From the NCBI RefSeq assembly GCF_000447795.1, contig NZ_AUNI01000020.1:310001-374000 (forward strand): a DNA stretch of 64,000 nucleotides, given 5' to 3'. Each line of letters opens with the position of its first letter. Position 1 is the stretch's first letter. The notes under the pieces were generated by a model. The model was not told the origin of the DNA. It ran no database searches and worked only from the letters and a program-made list of their open reading frames with translations. Shown in pieces: positions 35,839-44,572 of this stretch. The position numbers and the translations under genes are program-made. The DNA comes from Bacteriovorax sp. Seq25_V (GTDB lineage Bacteria; Bdellovibrionota; Bacteriovoracia; Bacteriovoracales; Bacteriovoracaceae).

Positions 35839-36197
35839 TTACAAGAGCTAATTTTCTTTCTTCTGATGTGAACCCATTTCGCGTTCCAGCTTTTTCTTGG
35901 ATTAATTTGTGTAAATCCACCTAGAGGCTCAGTTCTACCTGGTTGAATGATAACTTTTCCATTATTAAAAAATTCATTCTTAATATTGTGCCCTTCTGTG
36001 ATTAAGCTTACGATACAAACAGGGAAATCTTCATCATTTGTAGCTCTAACAACTTTTCCACGATTAATCTTGCCATCCATTAAGTAAGCTCTTTCAAACT
36101 CAACATTTTCAAGCTTTAAAAATGAAGAATAGATTGATGTTGTATATTCTGTTGCTAGTGTAGATAGAGTGATAAACGAAATGAGTAGTAGTTTCAC
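35835..36197 (-). CDS. Small secreted protein of unknown family
   Basis: 120 aa with a short signal peptide (MKLLLISFITLSTLA). Beta-rich mature part with two Cys, one near the middle and one three residues from the end. No family was recognised. Its 3' end overlaps the histidine kinase by four bases (convergent). Downstream in the same direction from the Cys/His protein at 36261-37439, with a 63-bp gap. Confidence 0.65.
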   Translation of the reverse strand: MKLLLISFITLSTLATEYTTSIYSSFLKLENVEFERAYLMDGKINRGKVVRATNDEDFPVCIVSLITEGHNIKNEFFNNGKVIIQPGRTEPLGGFTQINPRKSWNAKWVHIRRKKISSCN

Positions 36198-36260
36198 AAT
36201 ATGTCCTTTTGTTTACTTTTAAATATCATTTAATACAAAAGGGATATCGTCAATTATTAT

Positions 36261-37439
36261 TTATGGAAAACATGCCTTTGAAGAGCCGCCAATTCCCCAG
36301 CGCGACAATTCACTATCATTTGGATTTGAGGAGAGCTTTCCATAGTAAAGGGCCATAAAATAGTCTCTGAGATCGTACTTGGCGCCCTGAATAGTCATTG
36401 GACATCTAAGAAAAGTGATATTTTTAGAATCGGTACTTGTGTCCTTACCAAGAATGTATTCAAGTATTTTATAATCTTCATCTTCTACAGTTGCATTTGT
36501 TTTTCTAATTTTTTTCCAAGCATTCATAAGTCGATAAAAGGCCGCCTTGATATTTCCATCTCTTGTGGGAGTTGAATAAAGTTCTATTTGAGAACCAGAA
36601 AGGCATCGACCCTGAACTTCGATTCTTTCAAGCGCAGAGTCAATGGCAAATTTTCGAGCATCGAGCATACGACAGATATTATCAATCCTTCTTGTTATAG
36701 ACTTTGCAATTGTATCTTTTTCAACTGCGTACATATCAGTTACATAACTAAAAAACTTATCACCTAGCTTATTTGCTAATGGATACTGCTCAAGAGAGAA
36801 AGATTCTGTCTTTTCAAATTGCTTAACTAAGTTGTAAGGCATTGGTCGTTTAAATCCCCACGGAGCTTCGCTCGTCATGTGTCCTGGATGCCCCTGGGTT
36901 TCAGCAAGAGGACGAATAAGAGCTGGAGTTGTAGAAGAAAATAGGCGAAAGTGCCCTGTTCCTAAAAAAGACTTTATGATGGCCGCGTGATTACTCTTAT
37001 CACTCGACGATATATAAATATCTCCAGGTCTAAGCTTGTCTAATTTTAGAGCTGCACTATTATAGCGGGCCAGGGCGTATGTCCCACCACTTTTTGAAAT
37101 CAGCTTGATAAAACTTTTGATTCTTTCTAACTCAGACAAATCGTCAAACTGTGCCGTTGTATTAGATAGAATGTGGCCTTCCGAAAACTTGATACTGAGT
37201 GAGAGCTTATTCTCGTAACTATAAATTATCATTAGTGCAAATACAGCATCAGCACAGTCTGTTTCAATACCGTAGTATGGGCCATCCTTATTTGAAAAGA
37301 TGTCATGCTTAAGTTCAGTTTCGATCCAATGAGAGTAGCCTTTAAGGTCTTCTAGCTCCCAGTCACGTGTTGATTCCCAGACACTCGCAAGAGTGTTTAA
37401 TTGAAAACAAAGAAATAGGAAGAAGCTTAATAAGCGCAT
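36261..37439 (-). CDS. Exported protein with a Cys/His pattern of NlpC/CHAP-like hydrolases
   Basis: 392 aa with a signal peptide (MRLLSFFLFLCFQLNTLA). In the N-terminal half GIETDCADAVFALMI has a Cys at the start of a helix, and about 100 residues later LRPGDIYISSSDKSNHAAII carries a His after the 'PGD' turn. This is the order and spacing of NlpC/P60 or CHAP amidases (Cys helix, RxGD, then His). The C-terminal half is helical with four Cys and no recognised family. Peptidoglycan cleavage is an inference from the motif only. Confidence 0.55.
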   Translation of the reverse strand: MRLLSFFLFLCFQLNTLASVWESTRDWELEDLKGYSHWIETELKHDIFSNKDGPYYGIETDCADAVFALMIIYSYENKLSLSIKFSEGHILSNTTAQFDDLSELERIKSFIKLISKSGGTYALARYNSAALKLDKLRPGDIYISSSDKSNHAAIIKSFLGTGHFRLFSSTTPALIRPLAETQGHPGHMTSEAPWGFKRPMPYNLVKQFEKTESFSLEQYPLANKLGDKFFSYVTDMYAVEKDTIAKSITRRIDNICRMLDARKFAIDSALERIEVQGRCLSGSQIELYSTPTRDGNIKAAFYRLMNAWKKIRKTNATVEDEDYKILEYILGKDTSTDSKNITFLRCPMTIQGAKYDLRDYFMALYYGKLSSNPNDSELSRWGIGGSSKACFP

Positions 37440-37791
37440 GAGCCTTATTATCTTAAAATACTAAAGCTTGGTAGCAAGACTATACATTTTACTATACTAA
37501 TCGCCGCTAAACATTAAGTATTGGTATAAAGTGACAATATTCATAGGAATTGAATGATCGTTCTATCATGAACTTGCTCGAAGGCGAGGTTAATTTTCAA
37601 TAAATTCAGGCTATTGGCGCGTTAAGATTCGCCTTCTAATCAGCGATTATTATTGTCTATCAAATAATTCTTATATGTCTATTTTGGGTTAATTTTTCAC
37701 GTCTAAACTATGAAAATATTTCAAGCTCCATTGTATGCATTGCTGCTTTGCGATATAACTGTGTTGGTATAACGACCCTTGGAGGTATGTA
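37440..37791. other. Divergent intergenic region upstream of carD
   Basis: 352 bp without a gene. It contains an 8-bp inverted repeat GAAGGCGA / TCGCCTTC (37580-37587 and 37629-37636). A possible sigma-70 promoter (TTGTAT, 17 bp, TATAAC) lies just upstream of carD. Confidence 0.5.
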
Positions 37792-38280
37792 ATGTTTAAC
37801 ATTGGCGAATACGCGGTTTGTCCTGGTCACGGAGTTGGGCAAATTGTCGATATTGAAGAAAGAGTGATGGGGGATGCAACCTTATCATTTTACATCATTA
37901 AAGTGATCGCCAACGGTATGACTGTAATGGTTCCTACAAATAGTGAAACAGGAATCAGGCAATTAGTCGAAAATAGTCAGATTGAAGAAGTATTTGAACT
38001 CTTACATGATCACGACGTGAAAGTTGATAACTCAACTTGGAATAGAAGACACCGTGATTATATGGCAAAAGTTAAGACGGGTTCTCTTCTTGAAATAGCC
38101 GATGTACTTAGATCACTCTTCTTATTAAAGAATAAGAAAAATCTCTCATTCGGAGAGAAGAAAATGCTTGAGCAATGTAGAGATTTACTAGTTCAAGAAA
38201 TTGCACTGACAAAAGGTGAAGAAAAAACTGATGTCAAAAAGAAAATTGAAAACGTATTTGAGGCAACTCAAGCACAATAA
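37792..38280 (+). CDS. CarD-family transcription regulator
   Basis: 162 aa. The N-terminal Tudor-like RNA-polymerase-interacting domain is clear: FNIGEYAVCPGHGVGQIVDIEE, then FYIIKVIANGMTVMVPT. The C-terminal helical part (WNRRHRDYMAKVKTGS..EIADVLRSLF) matches the CarD DNA-binding domain. CarD binds the polymerase beta subunit and stabilises open complexes at many promoters. The length is the family's usual one. GGAGG ribosome binding site, own terminator. Confidence 0.95.
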   Translation: MFNIGEYAVCPGHGVGQIVDIEERVMGDATLSFYIIKVIANGMTVMVPTNSETGIRQLVENSQIEEVFELLHDHDVKVDNSTWNRRHRDYMAKVKTGSLLEIADVLRSLFLLKNKKNLSFGEKKMLEQCRDLLVQEIALTKGEEKTDVKKKIENVFEATQAQ

Positions 38281-38283
38281 AAA

Positions 38284-38309
38284 AGCGGTCCTAAGACCGC
38301 TTTTTTTTT
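38284..38309. terminator. Bidirectional terminator between carD and the DUF4360 gene
   Basis: AGCGGTC / GACCGCT with a CTAA loop. Nine T follow on the plus strand and a T-rich run follows on the minus strand, serving both convergent genes. Confidence 0.9.
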
Positions 38310-38338
38310 GAGTGTGTATCGGAATAGAAGGCGAATTC

Positions 38339-38974
38339 TTAGAATACACCATCAAAGAAATCATCGTCCTGAGCTTGGTTACATCTTTTCCATGCTAAGT
38401 GATAAACAAGTCCACCATTGATATCTGCTGAGTCAACAGTCGTTAAGGCTTCCATTCTTCTATTTGTATTTCTAACCATTAAAGAAGAGTTGATACGAAG
38501 GTTCACGTCAGCTCCACATTTTGACCAAACAGTAGCGTTAAGTCCTAATTTGTTTGAGATGATGTAATCTTCATCTAGCCCACCTCTAAAATCTTTTTGT
38601 ACTCTTGGTCCTCTCATCCCTGCAAAGAAATATTCTGCCGAAAATCTTGACATTGCTCCTCTTGGAAGAGAGTTAAATCCCCTGTAGTCAATATCGATGA
38701 TTGAAACACTAAATCCTTGAGGAACGTGAACAGGAATCGCAATTGAACAGTTCTTTCTATCGAGTGACTTTCCTGTGCTACCACCTGCCTCTACGATATA
38801 TTCATCAAAGATAATTGATAGAGACTTACTATCTGGCGAAAGTGTTGCTGAAGCTGAACCAGCTGGACAACCTGAACCACCGTAACCTGGTTCACCTAGT
38901 CTTAGATCATCATTTGCTAGTGCCATGTTTGAAATACTTGCAAGAGTTAAAAGTCCTAGTAATAATTTTTTCAT
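38339..38974 (-). CDS. Secreted DUF4360 protein
   Basis: 211 aa from the ATG at 38974, chosen because GGAGGG precedes it and a signal peptide (MKKLLLGLLTLASISNMALA) starts there. The mature part fits DUF4360: GYGGSGCPAGSASATLSPDSK, then LSIIFDEYIVEAG, RKNCSIAIPVHVPQGFSV and IDYRG. Four Cys. DUF4360 is best known from fungal and some bacterial secreted proteins and has no assigned function. Divergent from a second DUF4360 gene across a region with repeated CACGTG palindromes. Confidence 0.82.
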   Translation of the reverse strand: MKKLLLGLLTLASISNMALANDDLRLGEPGYGGSGCPAGSASATLSPDSKSLSIIFDEYIVEAGGSTGKSLDRKNCSIAIPVHVPQGFSVSIIDIDYRGFNSLPRGAMSRFSAEYFFAGMRGPRVQKDFRGGLDEDYIISNKLGLNATVWSKCGADVNLRINSSLMVRNTNRRMEALTTVDSADINGGLVYHLAWKRCNQAQDDDFFDGVF

Positions 38975-39044
38975 AAAACATCCCTCCAAAAGATTGTTAA
39001 TTGAGATCTCCCATCGCTTTCGCGTTTCTCTCTTGAACCCAGAA

Positions 39045-39171
39045 TGCACGTGCAAATAAAAAAAGAAAATAGCAAACAAGTTTTTTGTACACTTTCTAGA
39101 ACACGTGGTATGGCCAAATAGAGGCCATAAACGTGTTTTTAGTAATTTCCACTTGGTAGTGCACCACGTGG
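39045..39171. promoter_or_regulatory. Cluster of CACGTG palindromes and a long hairpin between DUF4360 genes
   Basis: CACGTG occurs at 39047-39052 (inside the 10-bp palindrome TGCACGTGCA), 39102-39107 and 39165-39170 (inside CCACGTGG). Between them AACACGT/ACGTGTT and TATGGCC/GGCCATA form a long stem at 39100-39137 followed by T. Candidate shared operator of the two divergent genes. Confidence 0.5.
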
Positions 39172-39271
39172 CGCAGATACTTCTAAGTTTTAACGTTCTT
39201 GCTTTATATCTTACTAGTGTTGTTTTAATTTGATTTCAGGGAGCTAATTTTAGCTAGAGAGAGGAGAAAAT

Positions 39272-40087
39272 ATGAGGAAAATGAAAACAGCATTATTAAT
39301 ACTAGGTACTCTATCAACGTTGTCAGCGAAAGCCTTGGAGGTGCAATTTGACAGCATTAAATTACAGGGAAGAGGTTGTTCAGATCAAAATAGCGCAGTT
39401 GTTTTTTCACCTGATAGAACTTCTGCTTCTCTATTGTTTGATCAAATGATTGTTGAAGTACCATTCTCTGGAAGTGATGATTTTGGAAGTGGAATAGAGA
39501 AACTAATTGACAGAAAGGTGTGTAATATTTCTGTTTCTCTTGATGTTCCAGAAGGAGAGAGAATAACAGGTATTGAGTTTCAGACTGATTTTAGAGGGAT
39601 GACATTTGGAGAGTACGGTACAGAGACAGAGTTTGATTCGCGTATTATTTCTTGGAAAGACTCTTCTGGAGGAACTCGAAATGATTCAGATGTAATTGTT
39701 AATCGTGTCTACTCTGGCGATTTTGATGAGGAATTAGATCTTTCTCGAAATGCTTTTATTAATATCAACTCTTCATGTAACACAAGTTCTAGAGCAAGTA
39801 AGGTTGATTTTTTAATAAGAAATTTTATTCGTGCAGAGGTTATTAATCGCCGATTAGGAACACCGACAGCAATGCTTGCTATTGATTCCAGTGATATGCG
39901 TGGAAACTTCAAAATAAAACTACACAAGGAAAAATGTAGTGATAGAGGTCGTCCAACGCGTCCAACAAGACCTACTCGCCCAGGTCGTGGAGATAGAGAT
40001 GATGATAAGATTGAAATGTGTCGTCGCCTCGGTGGTATTTGGCATGATAAACAACGAACATGTATCTCAATATTCGGACGTCGATAA
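39272..40087 (+). CDS. Secreted DUF4360-like protein with RPT-repeat linker and Cys tail
   Basis: 271 aa with a signal peptide (about 22 residues). Residues 25-215 repeat the DUF4360 pattern: GRGCSDQNSAVVFSPDRTS, then LLFDQMIVEV, RKVCNISVSLDVPEG and DFRGM. Next comes a basic Pro-rich linker with three RPT-type units, then a Cys-containing tail MCRRLGGIWHDKQRTC, which looks like a small knob. Paralogue of the divergent gene at 38339-38974 with the extra linker and tail. The ATG follows GAGAGGAG. Function unknown. Confidence 0.78.
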   Translation: MRKMKTALLILGTLSTLSAKALEVQFDSIKLQGRGCSDQNSAVVFSPDRTSASLLFDQMIVEVPFSGSDDFGSGIEKLIDRKVCNISVSLDVPEGERITGIEFQTDFRGMTFGEYGTETEFDSRIISWKDSSGGTRNDSDVIVNRVYSGDFDEELDLSRNAFININSSCNTSSRASKVDFLIRNFIRAEVINRRLGTPTAMLAIDSSDMRGNFKIKLHKEKCSDRGRPTRPTRPTRPGRGDRDDDKIEMCRRLGGIWHDKQRTCISIFGRR

Positions 40088-40154
40088 GACATTCGGGTGT
40101 CACTTTGACCACTTTCAATAATATGAATACTGTAAATTTCTATCACTTTCATAC

Positions 40155-40178
40155 AATGGGCCATAATTTTGGCCCATT
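40155..40178 (+). terminator. Likely terminator after the second DUF4360 gene
   Basis: AATGGGCCA / TGGCCCATT, 9-bp arms around a 6-nt loop. T content after the stem is modest. Confidence 0.55.
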
Positions 40179-40254
40179 TATTGTGTGGCGGTGGCCCTTC
40201 TTGAGAAAGTTTAATATTTTGAACTTAAGCAGACTTAGGGAGAAAGGGGCTGTC

Positions 40255-41016
40255 ATGAGTGTAAACTTTCAGTTACAAAGTGTTGTTAATAGTTATTTTG
40301 AGCGCTATCCTCATATGAGTATCAACGCTCTATCACTTAAAAGTGGAGTAGCTGCGACAACTCTTAGAAGAGTAATACAAGGTACGATAAAAGGAGATCC
40401 AGCTCCTCACACCGTTTTAAATATCGTAAGTGCCATCAAAAATGAGAATAAACTTGATAAGATTGTAAAGGCCTACGAAGGTCCAATTCAAGAATATTTA
40501 ACTCAGGCGTTCGGTAATTTTCTTACAGAAATCGATACTAATTATGATCTTGATTTAAACGATGTTCTTAGAGATCAGATCACATACTTTGTTTATAAGT
40601 TAAGTGCGAATAGAGTCGGAACTGATCTTGTTGATATTGATGGAACTTTTGGAAAGCTTGGTATTGATAAATTAAACTATCTTGTTTCTAAAGGAATTGT
40701 TGTTCAAAAAGATGAAAGATATCACGCGGTAAAGAAGAACTTTTCCCTTGATGTAAATATCGCAGCAGGACACTTACCGTCTCTTGTGAGATTTTATAAG
40801 CCACATCAAGTTGGAAATGGGAAAAATCTCTTTTATACATTGAGTGAATCAATCAGTGAAGATGGAATTAGAAAAATAAAAGAAATTCAAAAAGAAGCAG
40901 TAAAGAAGATACATGCGATTATGCAGTCTCCATTCTATGAAGGTGATATTCCATTCTTTACGTTAGACTTATGTGACACACTTGATCTTGGTAATCAAGT
41001 AGAGGTAATCCAATGA
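40255..41016 (+). CDS. TIGR02147-like regulator
   Basis: 253 aa from the ATG at 40255, chosen because AAAGGGG precedes it; the long N-terminal extension is discarded as it crosses the terminator. The first ~75 residues look like an XRE-type helix-turn-helix (MSINALSLKSGVAATTLRRVIQGT). The rest is mixed alpha/beta. Size and layout resemble the TIGR02147 family that is expanded in Bdellovibrio relatives. The family match is by general similarity only. Overlaps the next small gene by four bases (ATGA). Confidence 0.6.
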   Translation: MSVNFQLQSVVNSYFERYPHMSINALSLKSGVAATTLRRVIQGTIKGDPAPHTVLNIVSAIKNENKLDKIVKAYEGPIQEYLTQAFGNFLTEIDTNYDLDLNDVLRDQITYFVYKLSANRVGTDLVDIDGTFGKLGIDKLNYLVSKGIVVQKDERYHAVKKNFSLDVNIAAGHLPSLVRFYKPHQVGNGKNLFYTLSESISEDGIRKIKEIQKEAVKKIHAIMQSPFYEGDIPFFTLDLCDTLDLGNQVEVIQ

Positions 41017-41369
41017 AAAATTTATTAAAAGTAATATTCTCTTTTTTTATGTTCGTAAATATTGTTCTTGGTGGTGAAGTAACAGGGGCAGGTAAAGAGA
41101 TCGAAACAATTCTTGTTAAAAATGGTCTCTCAACAGCGAAGTTAAAATCTTTAGGACTTAAGCTTGGAGAGGTTACAGGCGCTGGTAAGATTCATATCGA
41201 TACACTTGAGATGATTGTAACTTCAAAGAAAGTAATCTCAATGAATGATATTGTTCATACAGAATTTAAAAATCCAAGTGCTGGTCAGACTGTCTCTGAA
41301 GTTGAGTACTTTGATACATCTCTTGAAGTCATTAAGAAGGCACAGATTAAAGCATTTATTATCAGATAA
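41013..41369 (+). CDS. Small secreted protein with duplicated GEVTGAGK motif
   Basis: 118 aa with a signal peptide (MKNLLKVIFSFFMFVNIVLG). The octapeptide GEVTGAGK appears twice, near residues 21 and 52, separated by about 31 residues, so the mature protein may be a two-unit repeat. No Cys. Start overlaps the regulator's stop, so the two are co-translated and may be functionally linked. Family unknown. Confidence 0.7.
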   Translation: MKNLLKVIFSFFMFVNIVLGGEVTGAGKEIETILVKNGLSTAKLKSLGLKLGEVTGAGKIHIDTLEMIVTSKKVISMNDIVHTEFKNPSAGQTVSEVEYFDTSLEVIKKAQIKAFIIR

Positions 41370-41406
41370 TCTTTTCAAACTCTTGTCTTGGGCCTAGAAT
41401 AGGTCC

Positions 41407-43404
41407 ATGGCAAGAAAAAATCCTTTCAAATTAAAATCAGAATTTAAACCTTGTGGTGATCAGCCTCAAGCTATTGAGACCCTTGTTAATAAATTTAATA
41501 AAGGGGAAAAGGAGCAAGTACTTCTCGGTGTAACTGGTTCTGGAAAGACATTTACCATGGCCAATATTATTCAGGCCCTAGGAAAGAAAACTCTTATTCT
41601 TGCCCATAATAAAACTCTTGCGGCCCAGTTATATGGAGAGTTTAAAGAATTCTTCCCTGAAAATGCTGTTGAGTATTTTGTTTCTTACTATGATTACTAT
41701 CAACCAGAGGCTTATGTTCCTGGTTCAGATACTTTTATTGAAAAAGATGCGTCTATCAATGACGAAATTGACAAGCTTAGACATAGTGCTACCCGCTCAT
41801 TACTTGAAAGAGATGATGTCATTATTATTTCAAGTGTTAGTTGTATCTATGGGATTGGTTCACCTGATGAATACGAATCAATGAAAGCAACTCTCTTCGT
41901 TGGGGATATTATCAATCGTGATGAATTCTTAAAACAACTCGTTTCAATTCAATATGAAAGAAATGACATTGACTTTTCCCGTGGTAAATTTAGAGTTCGT
42001 GGAGATATTGTTGAGGTTTTCCCGGCCCATGAGGATTCAAATGTGGTTCGTATTGAATTTTTTGATGACGAAATCGAGTCAATTGCCATTGTCGATCCAT
42101 TAAGGTCGACGGTAATCACATCACTTAATAAGGTTACTATTTATCCGAAGTCTCATTATGTTGTTGGGACTGAGAAGTTAGATGGAGCAATTGAGACAAT
42201 TAAGGAAGAACTTAGATCTCAACTACAGTTCTTTGAAGAGAACCAAAAGCTTGTGGAGAAGCAAAGATTGGAACAGAGAACATTACTAGATCTCGAAATG
42301 TTAGAGGAGATGGGTTTTTGTTCAGGGATTGAAAATTACTCGAGACACTTAACTGGGCAAAAAGCAGGTGATCCACCTCCGACACTTGTTGATTACTTTA
42401 AAAAAGACTTCCTTATGATTATCGACGAGTCTCATATTACAGTTCCCCAAGTCGGAGGGATGTATCGTGGAGACCGCGCTCGTAAGGAAAACCTTGTCAA
42501 TTATGGATTTCGATTGCCTTCCGCCCTTGATAATAGGCCATTAAACTTTACAGAATTTATCTCAAAGCTCGATGATACTCTTTATGTTTCAGCAACACCT
42601 GGAAATTATGAGCTTGAAAAAACACATGGCGAATATGTCGAGCAGATAATTCGTCCTACAGGACTTCTTGATCCGATCATTGATGTTCGCCCGGCCGATA
42701 ATCAGGTTGACGACCTGCTTGTTGAAGTTCGTGCCACAGTAACTAAAGGGGAGAGAGTTCTAATTACGACTCTAACAAAGAAGCTTGCCGAGGAGTTGAC
42801 CTCTTTCTACGCCTCTGTGGGTGTAAAAGTTAAGTACCTTCACAGTGATATCGATACTATTGAGAGAATGGAGATTATCCGTGACCTACGTCTTGGCGAG
42901 TTTGATGTTCTCGTTGGGATTAACCTTTTAAGAGAAGGCCTTGATATTCCTGAAGTATCGCTGGTTGGAATTCTTGATGCTGATAAGGAAGGTTTTCTTC
43001 GTTCTGAGCGATCTCTTATTCAAACTATTGGTCGAGCTGCTCGTAATAGTGAAGGGCGAGTGATCCTTTACGCTAATAAAGAGACCAATAGTATGGCAAA
43101 GGCCATAGGGGAAACAAGGAGGCGTCGTGAGGTTCAGCACCAATTCAATCTTGATAATGGAATTACTCCTAAAACGATTAAAAAAGATGTTAAGGGGGGA
43201 GTTATCGAGACTTTACGAGGTAAGAATAAAGGTAAGTCTCGCATTGCTGCTAAGGATATCGCTCTTGATCGAGAGTCTATTGAAAAGAGAATCAATGAGT
43301 TAAAGCAAGCAATGAAAGAAGCCTCTAAGGACTTACGTTTTGAAGACGCGGCTAAGTTTAGAGATGAAATAAAAAGTCTTAACGAAGCTTATCTGTTAAT
43401 TTAA
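41407..43404 (+). CDS. uvrB: UvrABC nucleotide excision repair subunit B
   Basis: 665 aa. DNA-damage verification helicase-like subunit. Walker [13 protein letters not shown] near residue 41. The beta-hairpin region [17 protein letters not shown] follows. Walker B is [13 protein letters not shown]. Later come the VSATPGNYE motif, the C-terminal helicase motifs ([28 protein letters not shown]), and the C-terminal UVR domain ([25 protein letters not shown], positions about 620-645). Full length. Uses ATP and UvrA/UvrC. No LexA-type SOS box was recognised in the 37 bp upstream. Confidence 0.98.
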   Translation: MARKNPFKLKSEFKPCGDQPQAIETLVNKFNKGEKEQVLLGVTGSGKTFTMANIIQALGKKTLILAHNKTLAAQLYGEFKEFFPENAVEYFVSYYDYYQPEAYVPGSDTFIEKDASINDEIDKLRHSATRSLLERDDVIIISSVSCIYGIGSPDEYESMKATLFVGDIINRDEFLKQLVSIQYERNDIDFSRGKFRVRGDIVEVFPAHEDSNVVRIEFFDDEIESIAIVDPLRSTVITSLNKVTIYPKSHYVVGTEKLDGAIETIKEELRSQLQFFEENQKLVEKQRLEQRTLLDLEMLEEMGFCSGIENYSRHLTGQKAGDPPPTLVDYFKKDFLMIIDESHITVPQVGGMYRGDRARKENLVNYGFRLPSALDNRPLNFTEFISKLDDTLYVSATPGNYELEKTHGEYVEQIIRPTGLLDPIIDVRPADNQVDDLLVEVRATVTKGERVLITTLTKKLAEELTSFYASVGVKVKYLHSDIDTIERMEIIRDLRLGEFDVLVGINLLREGLDIPEVSLVGILDADKEGFLRSERSLIQTIGRAARNSEGRVILYANKETNSMAKAIGETRRRREVQHQFNLDNGITPKTIKKDVKGGVIETLRGKNKGKSRIAAKDIALDRESIEKRINELKQAMKEASKDLRFEDAAKFRDEIKSLNEAYLLI

Positions 43405-43593
43405 ATCATCCATGTATATGAAAAATATTTACAATTATTAAAGAAATTCCATCTTTCTTATATTTTTTAAAAAATCTAATAAAAATCATGAACCTTTTTC
43501 ATTATCCTAGTATACAACTTTATTTCTATTTTATATAAGCAGCGAATCAAAAAAACATTTTATTTATCTCAATCTTTTTGTAAGGAGTGTTGA

Positions 43594-44520
43594 ATGAGAA
43601 AATTAATTATAGCAATTGCTATGACTTTTGCGGCGTTAAATGCAAGTGCCGTTAATCTTGCGTTTAAATTTGAAGTAACATCTTCAGGTAACTCAATGTA
43701 TGCATGTAATGCTGGTCTAAAGCATGCTGATCCTGCTGGACGTGTATGTTATGACAGACAAACTCTTAACTCATGTAATCCAGTTCTTTGTAAAGATGGA
43801 CAAGCTTGTGACTGTGTTTGTACAGGTGGTTTCACTCTTCCAAATAATGGAAGAGATGATGGAGAGTACAGATTAGATTTCTTCAACGCTTCATATGCAA
43901 ACTGGACAGACAATGGTGAAGCTCCAACAAATATTCAGTATGTAAGAAAAACAGCTGGGAAGAATTCTGCTCAAACTGCAATCAATGCAGCAGATACATT
44001 CTCAACTCAACTTTTAAGCCTAGATTTTAATCTTGGTTCTGAAAGATATGGTGCAGAGTACTTTGTTGACGTTTGTTTCAGAGCAACTCAAATTGATTAC
44101 CCATCTTCAAATACATATGCAAACGGTGACAAGCTTAACTGGGCAATTGATCGTGGTGTAACAATTACTGATCTATCTTCTGATCTTGGTGATTCAACTC
44201 ATGTTTGGGATCTTGATGAAACAGACGTTATCTATTCTTTAGCAACTTATGAAACAAGTTCAGCTCTTCAAGTTAAAGCAACTCTTTACTGTAAAGATAA
44301 AGATGGGTCTTTAGTATTTAACGAAGAAACTGCATATACAACTTTTGATGCTGCTCAAAAGATTAAATTTGCTTCAAGAAGCACAAAAGCTGATCTTAAA
44401 GGTTGTATCGTAAGATATACATTCAAAGAAACTAATGTTGACGGAATTTCAAGTGTAAGAAAGTGGAAAGCTCAAAAAGCTAGAATCTGTACTTATACTT
44501 CTGTAAACGAAGCAGAGTAA
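43594..44520 (+). CDS. Exported Cys-rich protein, first gene of an unknown cluster
   Basis: 308 aa with a signal peptide (MRKLIIAIAMTFAALNASA). N-terminal Cys-rich part: YACNAGLKHAD, VCYDRQTLNSC, VLCKDGQACDCVC. Middle: a conserved block LNFNLGSERYGAEYFVDVCF-like (here LDFNLGSERYGAEYF at positions about 147-161), shared with the protein at 46180-47415. About 12 Cys. No known family. AAGGAG ribosome binding site, about 190 bp of A/T-rich promoter region upstream. A terminator lies before the next gene, so this gene may be expressed more strongly than the rest of the cluster. Confidence 0.75.
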   Translation: MRKLIIAIAMTFAALNASAVNLAFKFEVTSSGNSMYACNAGLKHADPAGRVCYDRQTLNSCNPVLCKDGQACDCVCTGGFTLPNNGRDDGEYRLDFFNASYANWTDNGEAPTNIQYVRKTAGKNSAQTAINAADTFSTQLLSLDFNLGSERYGAEYFVDVCFRATQIDYPSSNTYANGDKLNWAIDRGVTITDLSSDLGDSTHVWDLDETDVIYSLATYETSSALQVKATLYCKDKDGSLVFNEETAYTTFDAAQKIKFASRSTKADLKGCIVRYTFKETNVDGISSVRKWKAQKARICTYTSVNEAE

Positions 44521-44529
44521 TTCGAGTAA

Positions 44530-44561
44530 GGCCAACAAACTAATGTTGGCCAACTTTTTTT
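44530..44561 (+). terminator. Terminator inside the cluster, after its first gene
   Basis: GGCCAAC / GTTGGCC with an 8-nt loop, then AAC and seven T, 12 bp before the next ATG. Confidence 0.8.
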
Positions 44562-44572
44562 ATAAGGTTTAA

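Noticed and set aside
39045-39171. CACGTG palindromes read as eukaryotic E-boxes
   Set aside because: The genome is bacterial; the palindromes are kept only as possible operator sites.
40060-40254. 65-codon N-terminal extension of the TIGR02147-like protein
   Set aside because: It crosses the DUF4360 terminator; the ATG at 40255 has a good ribosome binding site and begins the HTH domain.
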